Origin: UBA4733 sp036734945
GTDB lineage: Bacteria > Chloroflexota > UBA4733
NCBI GenBank assembly: GCA_036734945.1
Contig: DAIMXP010000029.1
Location: 4,630-68,629, forward strand
Direction: 5' to 3'
DNA: 64,000 nucleotides
Shown in pieces: positions 7,493 to 16,217 of the stretch (its first letter is position 1; each line of letters begins with the position of its first letter). The notes under the pieces were generated by a model, which saw nothing but the letters and a program-made list of their open reading frames with translations, was not told the DNA's origin and searched no databases. Both the position numbers and the translations under genes were made by a program.

Positions 7493-9298
7493 CTATCCCG
7501 CGGCGCGGCTGTCCTCCGCCGGGATGACGCTCTCAATTGATGCGCCAAAAGCGTCCATCGCCATGCGCACCGTCGGGTTATTCCTGGCCTCGCTCACGAG
7601 ATCGCGTGGTGGAGCTGGTTGCGGGTGCGGCGCGCCACCCGCGCCATTGAGCGGCGGCTCGGTCAGGGTCGGCGGACGATCAGACACGACGGCACGGGAT
7701 ACCGCCTCCGGGCCCGCCTCGGGTGGTGCTTCAGATGGAGCCGTTGGCGCGCTGCTCGGTCCCGGCATAGGCCTGCCGTTCAGCTCGCAGCGCAAGCCTA
7801 GCTTCTGGCCAAACACCTCTTCGATGACCGGTTCTACCGTGCTGCGCAGCCGTTGATCGTTCACGCTGTCCATAACGAACTTACTGCCCTTGGCCGACAG
7901 CACCAGCGTCTGTCCATCAATGCCGAGCAACTGACCGGAGTTACACATGGCCTGAGCCTTGGAACTGACCGGACGCAGCTTCACCAGGGTACGTTCCCAG
8001 CGGCGACGGATGTCATCGGGCACCGAGGCTGCTGCTATCGGGTTGCGGTCGAACACGTCCGCTGACGCCAGCGCTGGCGCTTTCAGCACCTGATCCTCAT
8101 CCGGCGACGCAGGTCGGCCGACCGGCGCCCCGCTCCGCTCCGGCCGCAGGTTGCCAGGTCGCGCCGCGACCGGGTCTGGAGCAGCCATTGCCGTTTCGGG
8201 GCGGGCGGTTCGCACGGGAGCCGCCACCGCCGCGGCCGGAGTTGCTGCCACCGGTTCCGCGCATACTTCTACCGCCGCTAGCTCCAGCGGCAACTGCGGA
8301 ATCATCGTCAACCGTGCGCTGAAATCGATCGCCGCGAAGGCCCGGATCGTGACGAGCAGGTGCGGCAGGTCCCAGCCCTTGCCGTTGCCTGCTCCCCGCG
8401 AGCCGGCGCTCTGCACCGCCAGTTCGCCGCGCAGGTGCGTGATCAACTGCTGGTTGAACTGGCGCAGGTCGGCGCCATCCTCGGCCAGCCGGTTCGGCAT
8501 CTGCACGGCAGCAGCGACATTGCGCTCTCGCAGGTAGCCGGCGAACTCCATGACCGCCGCCTGCGGCACCAATCCGAGCATTGCCGTCAGTTGATCGGCG
8601 CTGACCGCGGGGCCACAGAAGGCCACCGCCTGATCCAGGATGGAGAGCGCGTCCCGCAGACTGCCGTCGGCCACCTGCGCTAACTGCTCCAACGCCGGCG
8701 GTTCCAGCGTAAACCCTTCCGCCGCCGCCACCTCGGTCAAGCGCGCCCGGATGCCCGCCAAACTGTGCCGGTGGAAGCTGAAGTGCTGACACCTGCTGGA
8801 GATGGTGGCCGGCACCTTGTGCGCGTCCGTGGTGGCCAGGATGAAGATGACGTGGGCCGGCGGTTCCTCCAGCGTTTTGAGCAAGGCGTTGAAGGCTGCC
8901 TCGGTGAGTTGGTGTACTTCGTCGATGATATAGAAGCGGAAACGGCCCGTCGTGGCTGCCATGCCGACGCGCTCGCGCAATTCGCGGATTTCGTCGATGC
9001 CACGATTGGAGGCGCCGTCAATCTCCAGCACATCCAGCGAGCGACCGTCCCGGATGGCGACGCAGGAGACACAACGATCGCACGGCTCGGCCCCCACCCG
9101 GTCCGGGCAGTTGAGTGCTTTAGCAAACAGGCGAGCGACGCTGGTCTTGCCGGTGCCACGCGGTCCCGTGAAGAGATAGGCGTGGGCCATCCGCTCCTCG
9201 CTGACAGCGTTCGCCAGGGTGCGGGCAACGTGCTCTTGCCCCACCATGGCGGCAAATGTCTGCGGGCGCCATTTACGGTAGAGGGATTGGTACGCCAT
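7493..9298 (-). CDS. dnaX: DNA polymerase III subunits gamma/tau
   Basis: 601 residues from MAYQSLYRKWRPQTF, with AGGAG five bases before the ATG. The clamp-loader ATPase core has the P-loop GPRGTGKTS, a zinc cluster (C-x8-C-x2-C-x2-C starting at CPDRVGAEPC), Walker B IIDEVHQL and sensor 1 ILATTD. A Pro/Ala-rich hinge follows (about 370-450), then a tau-like C-terminal region from VRRRWERTLVKLRP to GQKLGLRCELNG. It assembles the sliding-clamp loader. No clear frameshift signal for a short gamma form was recognised. It is the first gene of its operon and is divergent from the broken PIN gene. Confidence 0.95.
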   Translation of the reverse strand: MAYQSLYRKWRPQTFAAMVGQEHVARTLANAVSEERMAHAYLFTGPRGTGKTSVARLFAKALNCPDRVGAEPCDRCVSCVAIRDGRSLDVLEIDGASNRGIDEIRELRERVGMAATTGRFRFYIIDEVHQLTEAAFNALLKTLEEPPAHVIFILATTDAHKVPATISSRCQHFSFHRHSLAGIRARLTEVAAAEGFTLEPPALEQLAQVADGSLRDALSILDQAVAFCGPAVSADQLTAMLGLVPQAAVMEFAGYLRERNVAAAVQMPNRLAEDGADLRQFNQQLITHLRGELAVQSAGSRGAGNGKGWDLPHLLVTIRAFAAIDFSARLTMIPQLPLELAAVEVCAEPVAATPAAAVAAPVRTARPETAMAAPDPVAARPGNLRPERSGAPVGRPASPDEDQVLKAPALASADVFDRNPIAAASVPDDIRRRWERTLVKLRPVSSKAQAMCNSGQLLGIDGQTLVLSAKGSKFVMDSVNDQRLRSTVEPVIEEVFGQKLGLRCELNGRPMPGPSSAPTAPSEAPPEAGPEAVSRAVVSDRPPTLTEPPLNGAGGAPHPQPAPPRDLVSEARNNPTVRMAMDAFGASIESVIPAEDSRAAG

Positions 9299-9433
9299 CG
9301 AAGCTCCTGACCCAACGATTATACCCACGGTGCGAGGGGTTCCCCTTTGAGGCGCAACGCCGCACACCGCGATGGACAGAGGCTATGCCACGAAGGCTCG
9401 TCGAGCTATCATGGCCTGAAGGGGGATTGCACA

Positions 9434-9897
9434 ATGACTGCTCTTCCACCCCTGGTGTATCCAGACAACTCAGTGCTCAGCCGCCTCAGCGATCCCTCGG
9501 CCGCCTCAGCCGCCGAGGGATCGCTGAGGCGGCCCTGGTCCGGCGCATCATCGGAGCCTGTCGGAGCGGCCAACTGCGGCTCCTCAGTTCGGTGGTGCTG
9601 GAGGCGGAAGTGGGGAACGGCCCGCTTTTCGTTCAACGGGAGTCACGGAACGTACTGGCGCTCGCTGTAGCCACAGTGCCGTTACCGGAGATTTTGCGCA
9701 CCGTACGCCGGCTCAACCGGTTGCGTATGCCGGCGACCGATGCCTTCCACCTTGCCGCAGCGGCCGCCGGCAACGCCAGGTATGCTGTGTCATGTGACAA
9801 TGATTGGTTGCAACGGGCTAGCCAGGTTGCGGCGGTGTTGGGGCCGACGCCGATGATCGTGACACCTGCAGAGTTGGTCGAACGGGAGGGATTGTGA
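9434..9897 (+). pseudogene. PIN-domain toxin gene, frameshifted at an inverted repeat
   Basis: The start ATG at 9434 gives MTALPPLVYPDNSVLSRLSDP, a normal PIN N-terminus with the first catalytic Asp. In that frame the sense soon ends, while the rest of the domain (EAALVRRIIGACRSGQLRLLSSVVLEAEV, then MPATDAFHLAAAAAGNARYAVSCDNDW) lies one base over and runs to the TGA at 9895-9897. The switch falls exactly on a perfect 22-bp inverted repeat at 9480-9533. All PIN acidic residues exist across the two frames. The most likely reading is a toxin inactivated by a small palindromic insertion; an assembly or snap-back artefact remains possible. Confidence 0.7.
9480..9533. repeat. Perfect 22-bp inverted repeat inside PIN gene
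   Basis: The arms 9480-9501 and 9512-9533 are exact reverse complements, separated by a 10-base loop. The first 11 bases of the left arm (GCCGCCTCAGC) recur directly at 9500-9510, so the unit looks like a short duplication followed by an inverted copy. It coincides with the reading-frame break. Confidence 0.9.
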
Positions 9898-10385
9898 TGA
9901 GCGAACCAGCAACGACCTTGACAATGCTCCCCAGCAGGCTTGGAAGCTTGTCCCACGATGAACGGGAGCAGGTGATCACTGTGCTCGCCCAACGGTTCCC
10001 GACGGCTGAGGCGGTGACGCTCCTGACGGCGCTGGCAGGGACACGCGCGGAGATGGAAGCCGTACCTATGGCGCTCCAGGAACAGGCACAGCAGGCATTA
10101 CTGGCAACCTTGCCGCGCGGCTTGGGCGCCATTGTGGTCAGCGCGCTAGGCATCCCCACAAAAAGCGACCAGGAGGCACTGGAAGATGTGCTCACGACAC
10201 GGGAGAAGGCCGACCCCGTGTTCCGGCAGTGCGTGGAAGCGGAAGCGCTCCGCCGGCACATCCCGCGCTGGCTGGCAGCAAGTCGCCTGCGCTGGGATGG
10301 GATGAAGCTGGACGCGTTGGTGGCAACGCTCCAACATCAGGCCGATGATGCGTCGAATGATCGGAATAGTGCGTCGCGCAGGTGA
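9897..10385 (+). CDS. Hypothetical protein downstream of PIN gene
   Basis: 162 residues from MSEPATTL; no domain recognised. It is mostly helical in character, with Glu/Gln/Leu-rich segments such as REQVITVLAQRFP and MALQEQAQQALLATL. GGGAGGG lies six bases upstream of the ATG at 9897, which overlaps the last base of the PIN stop codon, so it was translated together with the toxin. It may be an accessory partner of the PIN protein, but it lacks a visible DNA-binding motif, so calling it an antitoxin would be a guess. Its last third is opposed by an antisense open frame. Confidence 0.55.
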   Translation: MSEPATTLTMLPSRLGSLSHDEREQVITVLAQRFPTAEAVTLLTALAGTRAEMEAVPMALQEQAQQALLATLPRGLGAIVVSALGIPTKSDQEALEDVLTTREKADPVFRQCVEAEALRRHIPRWLAASRLRWDGMKLDALVATLQHQADDASNDRNSASRR

Positions 10386-10560
10386 AGAGCGCCGCACCGT
10401 GCTGCTCATAGCGTTGCGAGAGCAACCCCACGACCGGGCCGGGGAATGCCTCGATTGCCTGCACAATCAGCGCACTTTGCGAGATCCCCTTCTGACGAGC
10501 AAGGCGCCGAATACGCCTATCGATGTCCGGCGAAACGGTGACTTGTTTCCGAATGATCAT
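10192..10560 (-). CDS. Possible ribbon-helix-helix antitoxin, probably truncated
   Basis: The frame begins MIIRKQVTVSPDIDRRIRRL and continues with ARQKGISQSALIVQAIEAF, a convincing CopG/VapB-like ribbon-helix-helix module of about 45 residues. After about residue 60 the frame runs antisense to the hypothetical gene at 9897-10385 and becomes low-information, so the C-terminal part is probably read-through and the original gene or its toxin has been lost. No clear Shine-Dalgarno was seen. The RHH module is likely real in origin; expression is uncertain. Confidence 0.4.
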   Translation of the reverse strand: MIIRKQVTVSPDIDRRIRRLARQKGISQSALIVQAIEAFPGPVVGLLSQRYEQHGAALFTCATHYSDHSTHHRPDVGALPPTRPASSHPSAGDLLPASAGCAGGALPLPRTAGTRGRPSPVS

Positions 10561-10834
10561 ACGGATGGTGTACACAAGAACAGTGTGTAGTGGATTGAGG
10601 TACTCGCGCCTGGGGGACCGGCTAACGGAGCGGGTCGGCGAAGACCTCACTGATGGGGAGCGAGAAGCCGGGCGCCACATCCTGCCCGTCGAGCCGGCCG
10701 CCCACCCCCAGCGTTGCGACCGGGCCGGAGCGGCAACCGGGGCGCCACACGTCGACCTGCCGCCGAAGCACGAACTGGGGGCCGGTGCGCGAGTGTACCG
10801 CAGCAGGTATGCTTCCAGCCAGGAGGTGCGGGCG

Positions 10835-12808
10835 ATGGCAAAGCAGAAGCGACAGCGGCAGACGGCAGTGCCAAAGCCCACTGCCATTGCTCGGCCGCTG
10901 GCGGAGGCAGTGAAACTCCTTCCAAGCGAGCCCTGGACCGAAGCGCGGGATACGCTGGTGGAGTTGGACCGGTCTTCTTCTAGGCAGCCCGACGCGCTCC
11001 TGACCCTCCTGGAGACGTATCGCACACGCCAGGACTATGCTCGCTACCAGCAGACCGCTGAGCGCCTGCGGACGCTCTTGCCGGACGATCCGGACGTCGT
11101 ATGCAATCTTGTCGGCGCCTATCTGGTCACAGCCTATCCGCTCCTGGCCATGCGCACCTTCCGCGAGTACCTGCAGCGCTGGCCGGAGCATCCTCGGGCC
11201 GGCGAGAGTCGGCAGGCCATGGACGATCTTGAAGCCTCAATGGACGACACTCTGGCCGAGATGGGGTTGCACGGCGAGCGAGGACGCGAGTTGGGCACGC
11301 TCCATGAAGAGGCCCGAGCGCTCATCGACCTGGGCAAATATGCCGAGGCCCGCCGCATCGAGGAGCGAGTGCTGGCCGCCAAAGCGGACTTCCCACCGGC
11401 GCTCAACAACATCAGCCTCACCTACGGCGCCGAAGGCGACCTTGGCCGCGCAATCAGTACCGCCCAACAGGTGCTGCGTCTGGCTCCAGACAACTTCCAC
11501 GCCCTCAGCAACCTGACTCGCTACTGCTGCCTGCTGGGCCGGGTAGATGAAGCCACGGAGTGGGCGACGCGGCTGAAGGCGGTGGAATCAACTGCCCTGG
11601 ACGTCTGGTCCAAGAAGGCCGAGGCCCTGAGCTACCTTGGCGACGACACCGGCGTGCTGGATGCCTTTCACGGTGCGGAGCGGGCCGGGCAGTTGCAGGC
11701 ACACCTCGGCGCGCCGATGCTCTACCACCTGGCAGCCGTGGCCGAATACCGTCTGGGACGAGAGCGCGAGGCCCGCCGGCATTGGGAGCAGGCACTGAAG
11801 CTGGCGCCGGGCTACGACCTGGCACAAACCAACGTGGACGATCTGCGTCGGCCCGTGGCGGAACGTCATGCCCCCTGGCCTTTCCCCTTTGGCAACTGGC
11901 TCTCCGATCAGACCTTGCAGAACCTCGTTGCGCGGGTTGAGGCAGGCGCTGCCAGGGCCGGCCGGCGCGACGCGGATGCGGTCACCCGCCTGACCATTCG
12001 CTACATGGAGGAGCATCCGGCCATCACCGCCCTGGTACCGCTGCTCCTGGACCGCGGTGACCCTGCCGGACGGGAGTTTGCCGTGCGGCTGGCGCGTTTG
12101 CTGCGGACGCCTGCTCTGCTGCAGGCGCTGCATGACTTCGCCCTGAGCCAACGCGGACCGGATGCCCTGCGTAACGAGGCCTCGGCTGCTGCGTCGGAGG
12201 CCGGACTCGTCCCGCCCGGCCCGGTCCGCATGTGGCTGCAGGGAGAGTGGCGCGAAGTCCTGCGCATGGACTTCGAGATCACGCCGGCGCCGCAAGGACA
12301 CCACAGCCCCGAGGTCGAGCGGTTATTGCGGGAGGCTATCGCTGCCTTGCGCGAGGATCAAGGCGAGCGGGCAGAACCGCTGCTGCGACAGGCGCTGGCG
12401 ATCGAGCCCGATGCGCCCGAAATCTGGAACAACCTGGCGGTCGTCTACAGCCTGCGGGGTCAGGAAGACGAAGCCATGGCGATCACGCAGCGCCTGCATC
12501 AGCAATTTCCAGAGTACCTTTTCGCCCGGGTCAGCCTCGCCCGAAACCATCTCCTTGACGGCCAGGTGGAGGAGGCCAAAGCGCTGCTTGAGCCACTGAG
12601 GACGCGAAAACGGTTCCACGTCTCCGAGTTCGCCGCCTACAGTCAGGCGCAAATCGAACTCTGTCTCGCCCAAGGCCAGCAGGACGGCGCGCGCACCTGG
12701 CTGAAGCTGTGGAAAGACGTCGATCCTGATAACCCGCAGATCCTCGAATGGACCGTGCGTTTGCTGCCGACCGACTGGCTCAGGAGGCTCAGGGGTCGTC
12801 AGCGCTGA
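10835..12808 (+). CDS. Tetratricopeptide-repeat protein
   Basis: 657 residues from MAKQKRQRQTAVPK. AGGAGG at 10821-10826 fixes the ATG at 10835; open sequence upstream is spurious. At least six TPR-like helix pairs are visible, in two blocks: about 45-330 (for example ARALIDLGKYAEARRIEERV and SLTYGAEGDLGRAISTAQQV) and about 490-640 (PEIWNNLAVVYSLRGQEDEA). The linker holds a conserved-looking segment around WPFPFGNWLSDQTLQNLVAR. There is no signal peptide or catalytic domain, so this is a cytoplasmic scaffold or adaptor of unknown partner. It stands alone on this strand between toxin debris and a NUDIX gene. Confidence 0.8.
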   Translation: MAKQKRQRQTAVPKPTAIARPLAEAVKLLPSEPWTEARDTLVELDRSSSRQPDALLTLLETYRTRQDYARYQQTAERLRTLLPDDPDVVCNLVGAYLVTAYPLLAMRTFREYLQRWPEHPRAGESRQAMDDLEASMDDTLAEMGLHGERGRELGTLHEEARALIDLGKYAEARRIEERVLAAKADFPPALNNISLTYGAEGDLGRAISTAQQVLRLAPDNFHALSNLTRYCCLLGRVDEATEWATRLKAVESTALDVWSKKAEALSYLGDDTGVLDAFHGAERAGQLQAHLGAPMLYHLAAVAEYRLGREREARRHWEQALKLAPGYDLAQTNVDDLRRPVAERHAPWPFPFGNWLSDQTLQNLVARVEAGAARAGRRDADAVTRLTIRYMEEHPAITALVPLLLDRGDPAGREFAVRLARLLRTPALLQALHDFALSQRGPDALRNEASAAASEAGLVPPGPVRMWLQGEWREVLRMDFEITPAPQGHHSPEVERLLREAIAALREDQGERAEPLLRQALAIEPDAPEIWNNLAVVYSLRGQEDEAMAITQRLHQQFPEYLFARVSLARNHLLDGQVEEAKALLEPLRTRKRFHVSEFAAYSQAQIELCLAQGQQDGARTWLKLWKDVDPDNPQILEWTVRLLPTDWLRRLRGRQR

Positions 12809-12910
12809 CCGTGGATGCAGAGGCCTTCTTCCCTCGCGGATGTACATGTAAAATCGTGCCGAAGCAGTAATCGGGGGGTGGGTATCGAAGGGCTGTTCCG
12901 ACCCGAGCAG

Positions 12911-13381
12911 ATGGCCGTTCCCTTCGAGCTCAAGCAGGTCCTGGCCGCTGTCGTCCGGCTGCACACGCCGATCTACTTCCACATCACCGTCGTCGAGCGC
13001 GTCGCGGATGCCGACCGGCGGCTGTTCCCAGGTTGCTGGGACATCGCGGGCGGCCACGTCGATCCCGGCGAGACGTTCGACGCGGCGCTGGCCCGGGAGA
13101 TCCGTGAAGAGACGGGCTGGCGTCTCCGCCGTTTCGTCCGGTTCGTCGCCATCGTCGATTGGGAAGCCAAACGGCAGGGGCAGGTCGTTGCCAAACGGGA
13201 GTTCAACTTCCTGCTGGAAGTCGACGGCGACCTGACCGCTCCAGCGATTGAAGCAGAGAAGTTCAGTATCTTTCGCTGGGTCGGGCGGGACGAACTGGCG
13301 CTGCTCGACGAGAACCGGCGGGAAGGCGACACGATGATCCGCCAACTGGTCACCAAGGGACTGGAGTTGGCCGCCGGCTGA
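12911..13381 (+). CDS. NUDIX hydrolase
   Basis: 156 residues from MAVPFELKQV. The NUDIX box is complete, GHVDPGETFDAALAREIREETGW, preceded by the FPGCWDIAG strand. Such enzymes cleave nucleoside diphosphates linked to another group; the box does not reveal the substrate. The start is uncertain: ATG 12911 lacks a good Shine-Dalgarno, and an in-frame GTG at 12878 would add 11 residues. The gene is followed after 23 bp by a hypothetical gene on the same strand. Confidence 0.85.
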   Translation: MAVPFELKQVLAAVVRLHTPIYFHITVVERVADADRRLFPGCWDIAGGHVDPGETFDAALAREIREETGWRLRRFVRFVAIVDWEAKRQGQVVAKREFNFLLEVDGDLTAPAIEAEKFSIFRWVGRDELALLDENRREGDTMIRQLVTKGLELAAG

Positions 13382-13404
13382 GAACGCACCGGGATAGGAG
13401 AGGA

Positions 13405-13992
13405 ATGTCCCACCTGATCATCATCTATTCGCATAGCTATAACTGGTTGGTCCGCGGCTGCCCTGAGGAGGACTGGCGACCAGTCTACGAAGGAGGCTTG
13501 CGCTACCAGGCGACCGCTCGGACCGAATGGGAACCCTACGAGCATGCGGTATTCGCCGCCTTCCGCGCTCTTGGCCTCCAATTCTGGGATGCCTGGCCGG
13601 CTTACCCCGCCCAGCTTCCGGCAGGAGCGAACGCCTTCAAGGATCCCCTCACCTTTCCCATGAACGAGGATTGGCAGGGGATGCGCACAGTCCTCGTTCA
13701 CGAGTTGTGCCACCTGCACGAGGACCACCCGGCCAACAGCACTCACTATGAGGCCGTGCTGGCGCACATCTGCCAGGCGTTTCCGGCTGAGGATGAGGCG
13801 GTGCAGTACCATCTCATCACCTGCACCCTCCAGCGTGCCGTACTCATGCAGGCGTTCCCGGCACGCTGGCGGTCCATGCTGGCGCTTGCGCGGGGCCACC
13901 CATTGCTTGAGCGGACGTGGCTGCTGATCGAGGAACGCGAGGCAATCATTGACTGGCGCGACCCGCTCACCAGCCTCGCCGCGCTGGAATGA
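13405..13992 (+). CDS. Hypothetical protein with HExxH motif
   Basis: 195 residues with AGGAGAGG before the ATG. Family not recognised. The centre carries VLVHELCHLHEDH, a zincin-type HExxH with an additional downstream His, which suggests a metal-dependent peptidase-like fold, although a single motif is weak evidence. There are no membrane segments or signal peptide. It lies between NUDIX and histidine-phosphatase genes on the same strand and could share their transcript. Confidence 0.65.
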   Translation: MSHLIIIYSHSYNWLVRGCPEEDWRPVYEGGLRYQATARTEWEPYEHAVFAAFRALGLQFWDAWPAYPAQLPAGANAFKDPLTFPMNEDWQGMRTVLVHELCHLHEDHPANSTHYEAVLAHICQAFPAEDEAVQYHLITCTLQRAVLMQAFPARWRSMLALARGHPLLERTWLLIEEREAIIDWRDPLTSLAALE

Positions 13993-14040
13993 CTCTGCCG
14001 CCCGGCCACGGTTGGCAATCAGTAGGGAAGGAGATCCCAC

Positions 14041-14760
14041 ATACAGCTATTTCTGGTCCGCCATGGCGACTGTCTACGTGAGTCGGCGCCGGGCGTCTTC
14101 ACGCCGGACGGGGATCTCTCGCCGTTGGGCGAGCGGCAGGCGTTGCAGACCGCTCAACGTCTGGCAACCGAGGGGATCACCCGCGTCCTGAGCAGCCCGC
14201 TGCTGCGTGCCCTCGCCACGGCCAGTAATATCGCCGAGGCAGCCGGCAACCTGCCCGTGGAAGTCTGGCCCGAAATGCGCGAGGGCTACGGCGACATGCC
14301 CGGCGTCCCGGTTCCTATCCATCGCGGCCCTGGCCGGTCGGAACTGCTCCGGCGCTTCCCGCGCGCCCTCCTGCCGGCGGACATCACGGAGGACGGCTGG
14401 GACCACGGCGGCGACCACCAGTACGAGGCCTTCTTCGCCCGCTGCGCCCAGGTCGCTCGCCTGCTGGAAGCCGGCTTCGGGCCGGGCGACCGCGTTGTGG
14501 TGGTCGGTCACGGCGGCTGCCTCAACTATCTCCTCCACGCGCTGCTTGGCATCGCGCCGACGTCGCCCACCTGGTTCCAGATGGCCCCTTGCGCCATCAG
14601 TACACTGCGCCTGGTGCCGGAGTCCGAGCGGCGGCAGGGTTTCCCGTTGTATCCTCCCGTCAAGGTAGAAGTGCTCAGTCTGAACGACATCTCGCACCTC
14701 CGCGAGGAGCAACGGCCGGTACTGGACAGTACTGGCGAACGACCGGGAAAACGTCGATAG
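14041..14760 (+). CDS. Histidine phosphatase family protein with apparent ATA start
   Basis: 239 residues. The phosphohistidine motif LVRHGD lies seven residues in, and the second catalytic His is in VVVVGHGG; the protein is therefore a branch-1 histidine phosphatase (phosphoglycerate-mutase-like). Between the upstream in-frame stop at 14023-14025 and the RHG motif there is no ATG, GTG or TTG. A strong Shine-Dalgarno (AAGGAG, 14028-14033) points at ATA 14041-14043, seven bases away; the only other candidate, CTG 14053, is 19 bases away. Starting at the next normal codon would delete the catalytic motif. Either ATA is used or the base is a variant or error of ATG. Confidence 0.8.
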   Translation: MQLFLVRHGDCLRESAPGVFTPDGDLSPLGERQALQTAQRLATEGITRVLSSPLLRALATASNIAEAAGNLPVEVWPEMREGYGDMPGVPVPIHRGPGRSELLRRFPRALLPADITEDGWDHGGDHQYEAFFARCAQVARLLEAGFGPGDRVVVVGHGGCLNYLLHALLGIAPTSPTWFQMAPCAISTLRLVPESERRQGFPLYPPVKVEVLSLNDISHLREEQRPVLDSTGERPGKRR

Positions 14761-14780
14761 GCAGCGATGGCATTTGCCGG

Positions 14781-15416
14781 TCAGGGAACGAGACCGAATA
14801 GGGCCGCCGTGGCCTGCAAGTCCGGGTCGTCACGGGCGATGGCCTGTGCGGCGCCGACGGGGAGGAAGGCGGCGCCCTCGAAAATCGCCCAGCAGGTGAC
14901 GTGATCGTCCAGCCGGCTGGGATAGACGATGCCCTGGAAGCCCTGGTCGTATGCCCAGGCCGCGATGGCCTGAGTGACGATGCGCCGCGGCTCCCGAATG
15001 GTGCCGGCATCCAGGTCGGTCAGGCCAAGCTGAACCAGCATCGGCGCGAGTGCCGCCCGCAGCGTCTCGCGGCTGCTGAGGTACCGCAAATCCAACCAGT
15101 GTTGCCCAGGCGTCAGGCGCAGGCGTCCCATCGCGAGTCGTTGCTCCCATCCAGCGGAGAGCGGGGTAGCAAGGCGAGAAATCGACGAGCCGGCTTTGGC
15201 GGCGATACTCGTGAGCATGGCGAGTGACGGACGGAGGGCCGCCAGCATCTCCAGAAAACAACCCCGGCGCTGAACCGCAGTGTACAGCACCCGAAACCGA
15301 GCATGCGGATCATCGTAGCGTCCTTGGCCAACGACCGACCAGGGCGGCCATTGCACGGGATCCGGCAATGGCCCGATCCGGTACAGCGGCCGTGTCGGGG
15401 CCGTGGCCGTACGCAC
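14781..15416 (-). CDS. RES-domain toxin
   Basis: 211 residues of the RES family, ADP-ribosyltransferase-fold toxins that degrade NAD+ (MbcT type). Visible family features are the early YRIGP with Arg, GQGRYDDP, the VLYTA...FLEML segment and the C-terminal GIVYPSRLDDHVTCWAIFEG. It lies five bases after a small MbcA/Xre-like gene in the same direction, the usual antitoxin-toxin order. The length is normal and no disrupting change was seen, so the toxin may be active. Confidence 0.85.
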   Translation of the reverse strand: MRTATAPTRPLYRIGPLPDPVQWPPWSVVGQGRYDDPHARFRVLYTAVQRRGCFLEMLAALRPSLAMLTSIAAKAGSSISRLATPLSAGWEQRLAMGRLRLTPGQHWLDLRYLSSRETLRAALAPMLVQLGLTDLDAGTIREPRRIVTQAIAAWAYDQGFQGIVYPSRLDDHVTCWAIFEGAAFLPVGAAQAIARDDPDLQATAALFGLVP

Positions 15417-15421
15417 GACCG

Positions 15422-15790
15422 TCAGGCGCCCATCTGTCCATGGCGGTAAGCACGCGCGGCGAAGAAGACGCTCTCCGGGTCATCTGCGAGGATGAGCCCA
15501 GGCGCCTGATCGTCCAACATCGGGTTCATACCCATGAGCCAGGCCTTGACGACCTCGGCGGACTCGGTCTGCAGCAGGGTCTGAACGACCCAATCGGCAT
15601 CGCGCAGGCGCCGCTCGTCCGCTGCGTCCGGCGTCTTGTCTCCGTGAGCCCAGTGTTCCACATCCCTGGCGGACGGCGCCTGAGCCATCACCGCCACCAG
15701 CGGCGCCCCCACCACCTCAGTCAAGTGGCGCACAAGCTCGGGTAGGGCGACCTGGGCGACCTCATCGTGGCGTGTCGCCTGCACTACCAT
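15422..15790 (-). CDS. MbcA/ParS/Xre-type antitoxin of the RES pair
   Basis: 122 residues from MVVQATRHDEVAQ. The C-terminal half matches the MbcA/ParS/Xre antitoxin toxin-binding domain: WAHGDKTPDAADERRLRDAD, then AEVVKAWLMGMNPMLDDQAP and the closing VFFAARAY. A possible Shine-Dalgarno (AGGAAAGATGG) precedes the ATG; longer upstream sequence is not needed. Antitoxins of this family block the RES active site and usually repress their own operon. Confidence 0.82.
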   Translation of the reverse strand: MVVQATRHDEVAQVALPELVRHLTEVVGAPLVAVMAQAPSARDVEHWAHGDKTPDAADERRLRDADWVVQTLLQTESAEVVKAWLMGMNPMLDDQAPGLILADDPESVFFAARAYRHGQMGA

Positions 15791-16013
15791 ACGTTTTCCA
15801 TCTTTCCTGCCCAATACCGATGCCGCCCGGCGTCGGGATTCCTGATTCAATCGTAAGGGAAACGAGGCATAGATGCAACGGGCCGAATCCGCATCCCTCT
15901 TCCTGGGTTGCAATGCCGTGGTGCGGGAATAGCATTGTCGTCGACTACGGTAGGATAACCCCAACCAACCGCGCTGCTACACTCGCTGGATGAACACCGA
16001 GTCTGCCCGGTTG

Positions 16014-16217
16014 CTAGGTAGTGTCCAGCAGTGGTTTAGCGACGATAACCAGGTCGCCCACTATGCAGCCGAGGTCGCGCAGAGCCCGACGCCGGCCGAG
16101 CAGTGGTTGCTTGGGTGGGAACAGTCGGGCCAGCACTTCCCATTCCGCATCACTCAGATCACTCGGATACGCTTTCCGCCGCGCAGGTGGCTCCGTTGGC
16201 GTGGGCCGATACGGCAT
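16014..16217 (-). pseudogene. IS5-family transposase N-terminal remnant
   Basis: The frame starts MPYRPTPTEPPARRK and then AYPSDLSDAEWEVLARLFPP, the typical opening of IS5-like (DUF4096) transposases. After about 45 residues the sequence degenerates (GRRRALRDLGCIVG) and stops, so the catalytic part is missing. The sequence TAGTGTCCAGCAGTGG near 16019 resembles an element end. It lies beside the RES toxin pair. Confidence 0.65.

Noticed and set aside
9480..9533. Repeat considered as part of a CRISPR array
   Set aside because: There is only one unit, inverted and without regular spacers; no cas genes are in the window.
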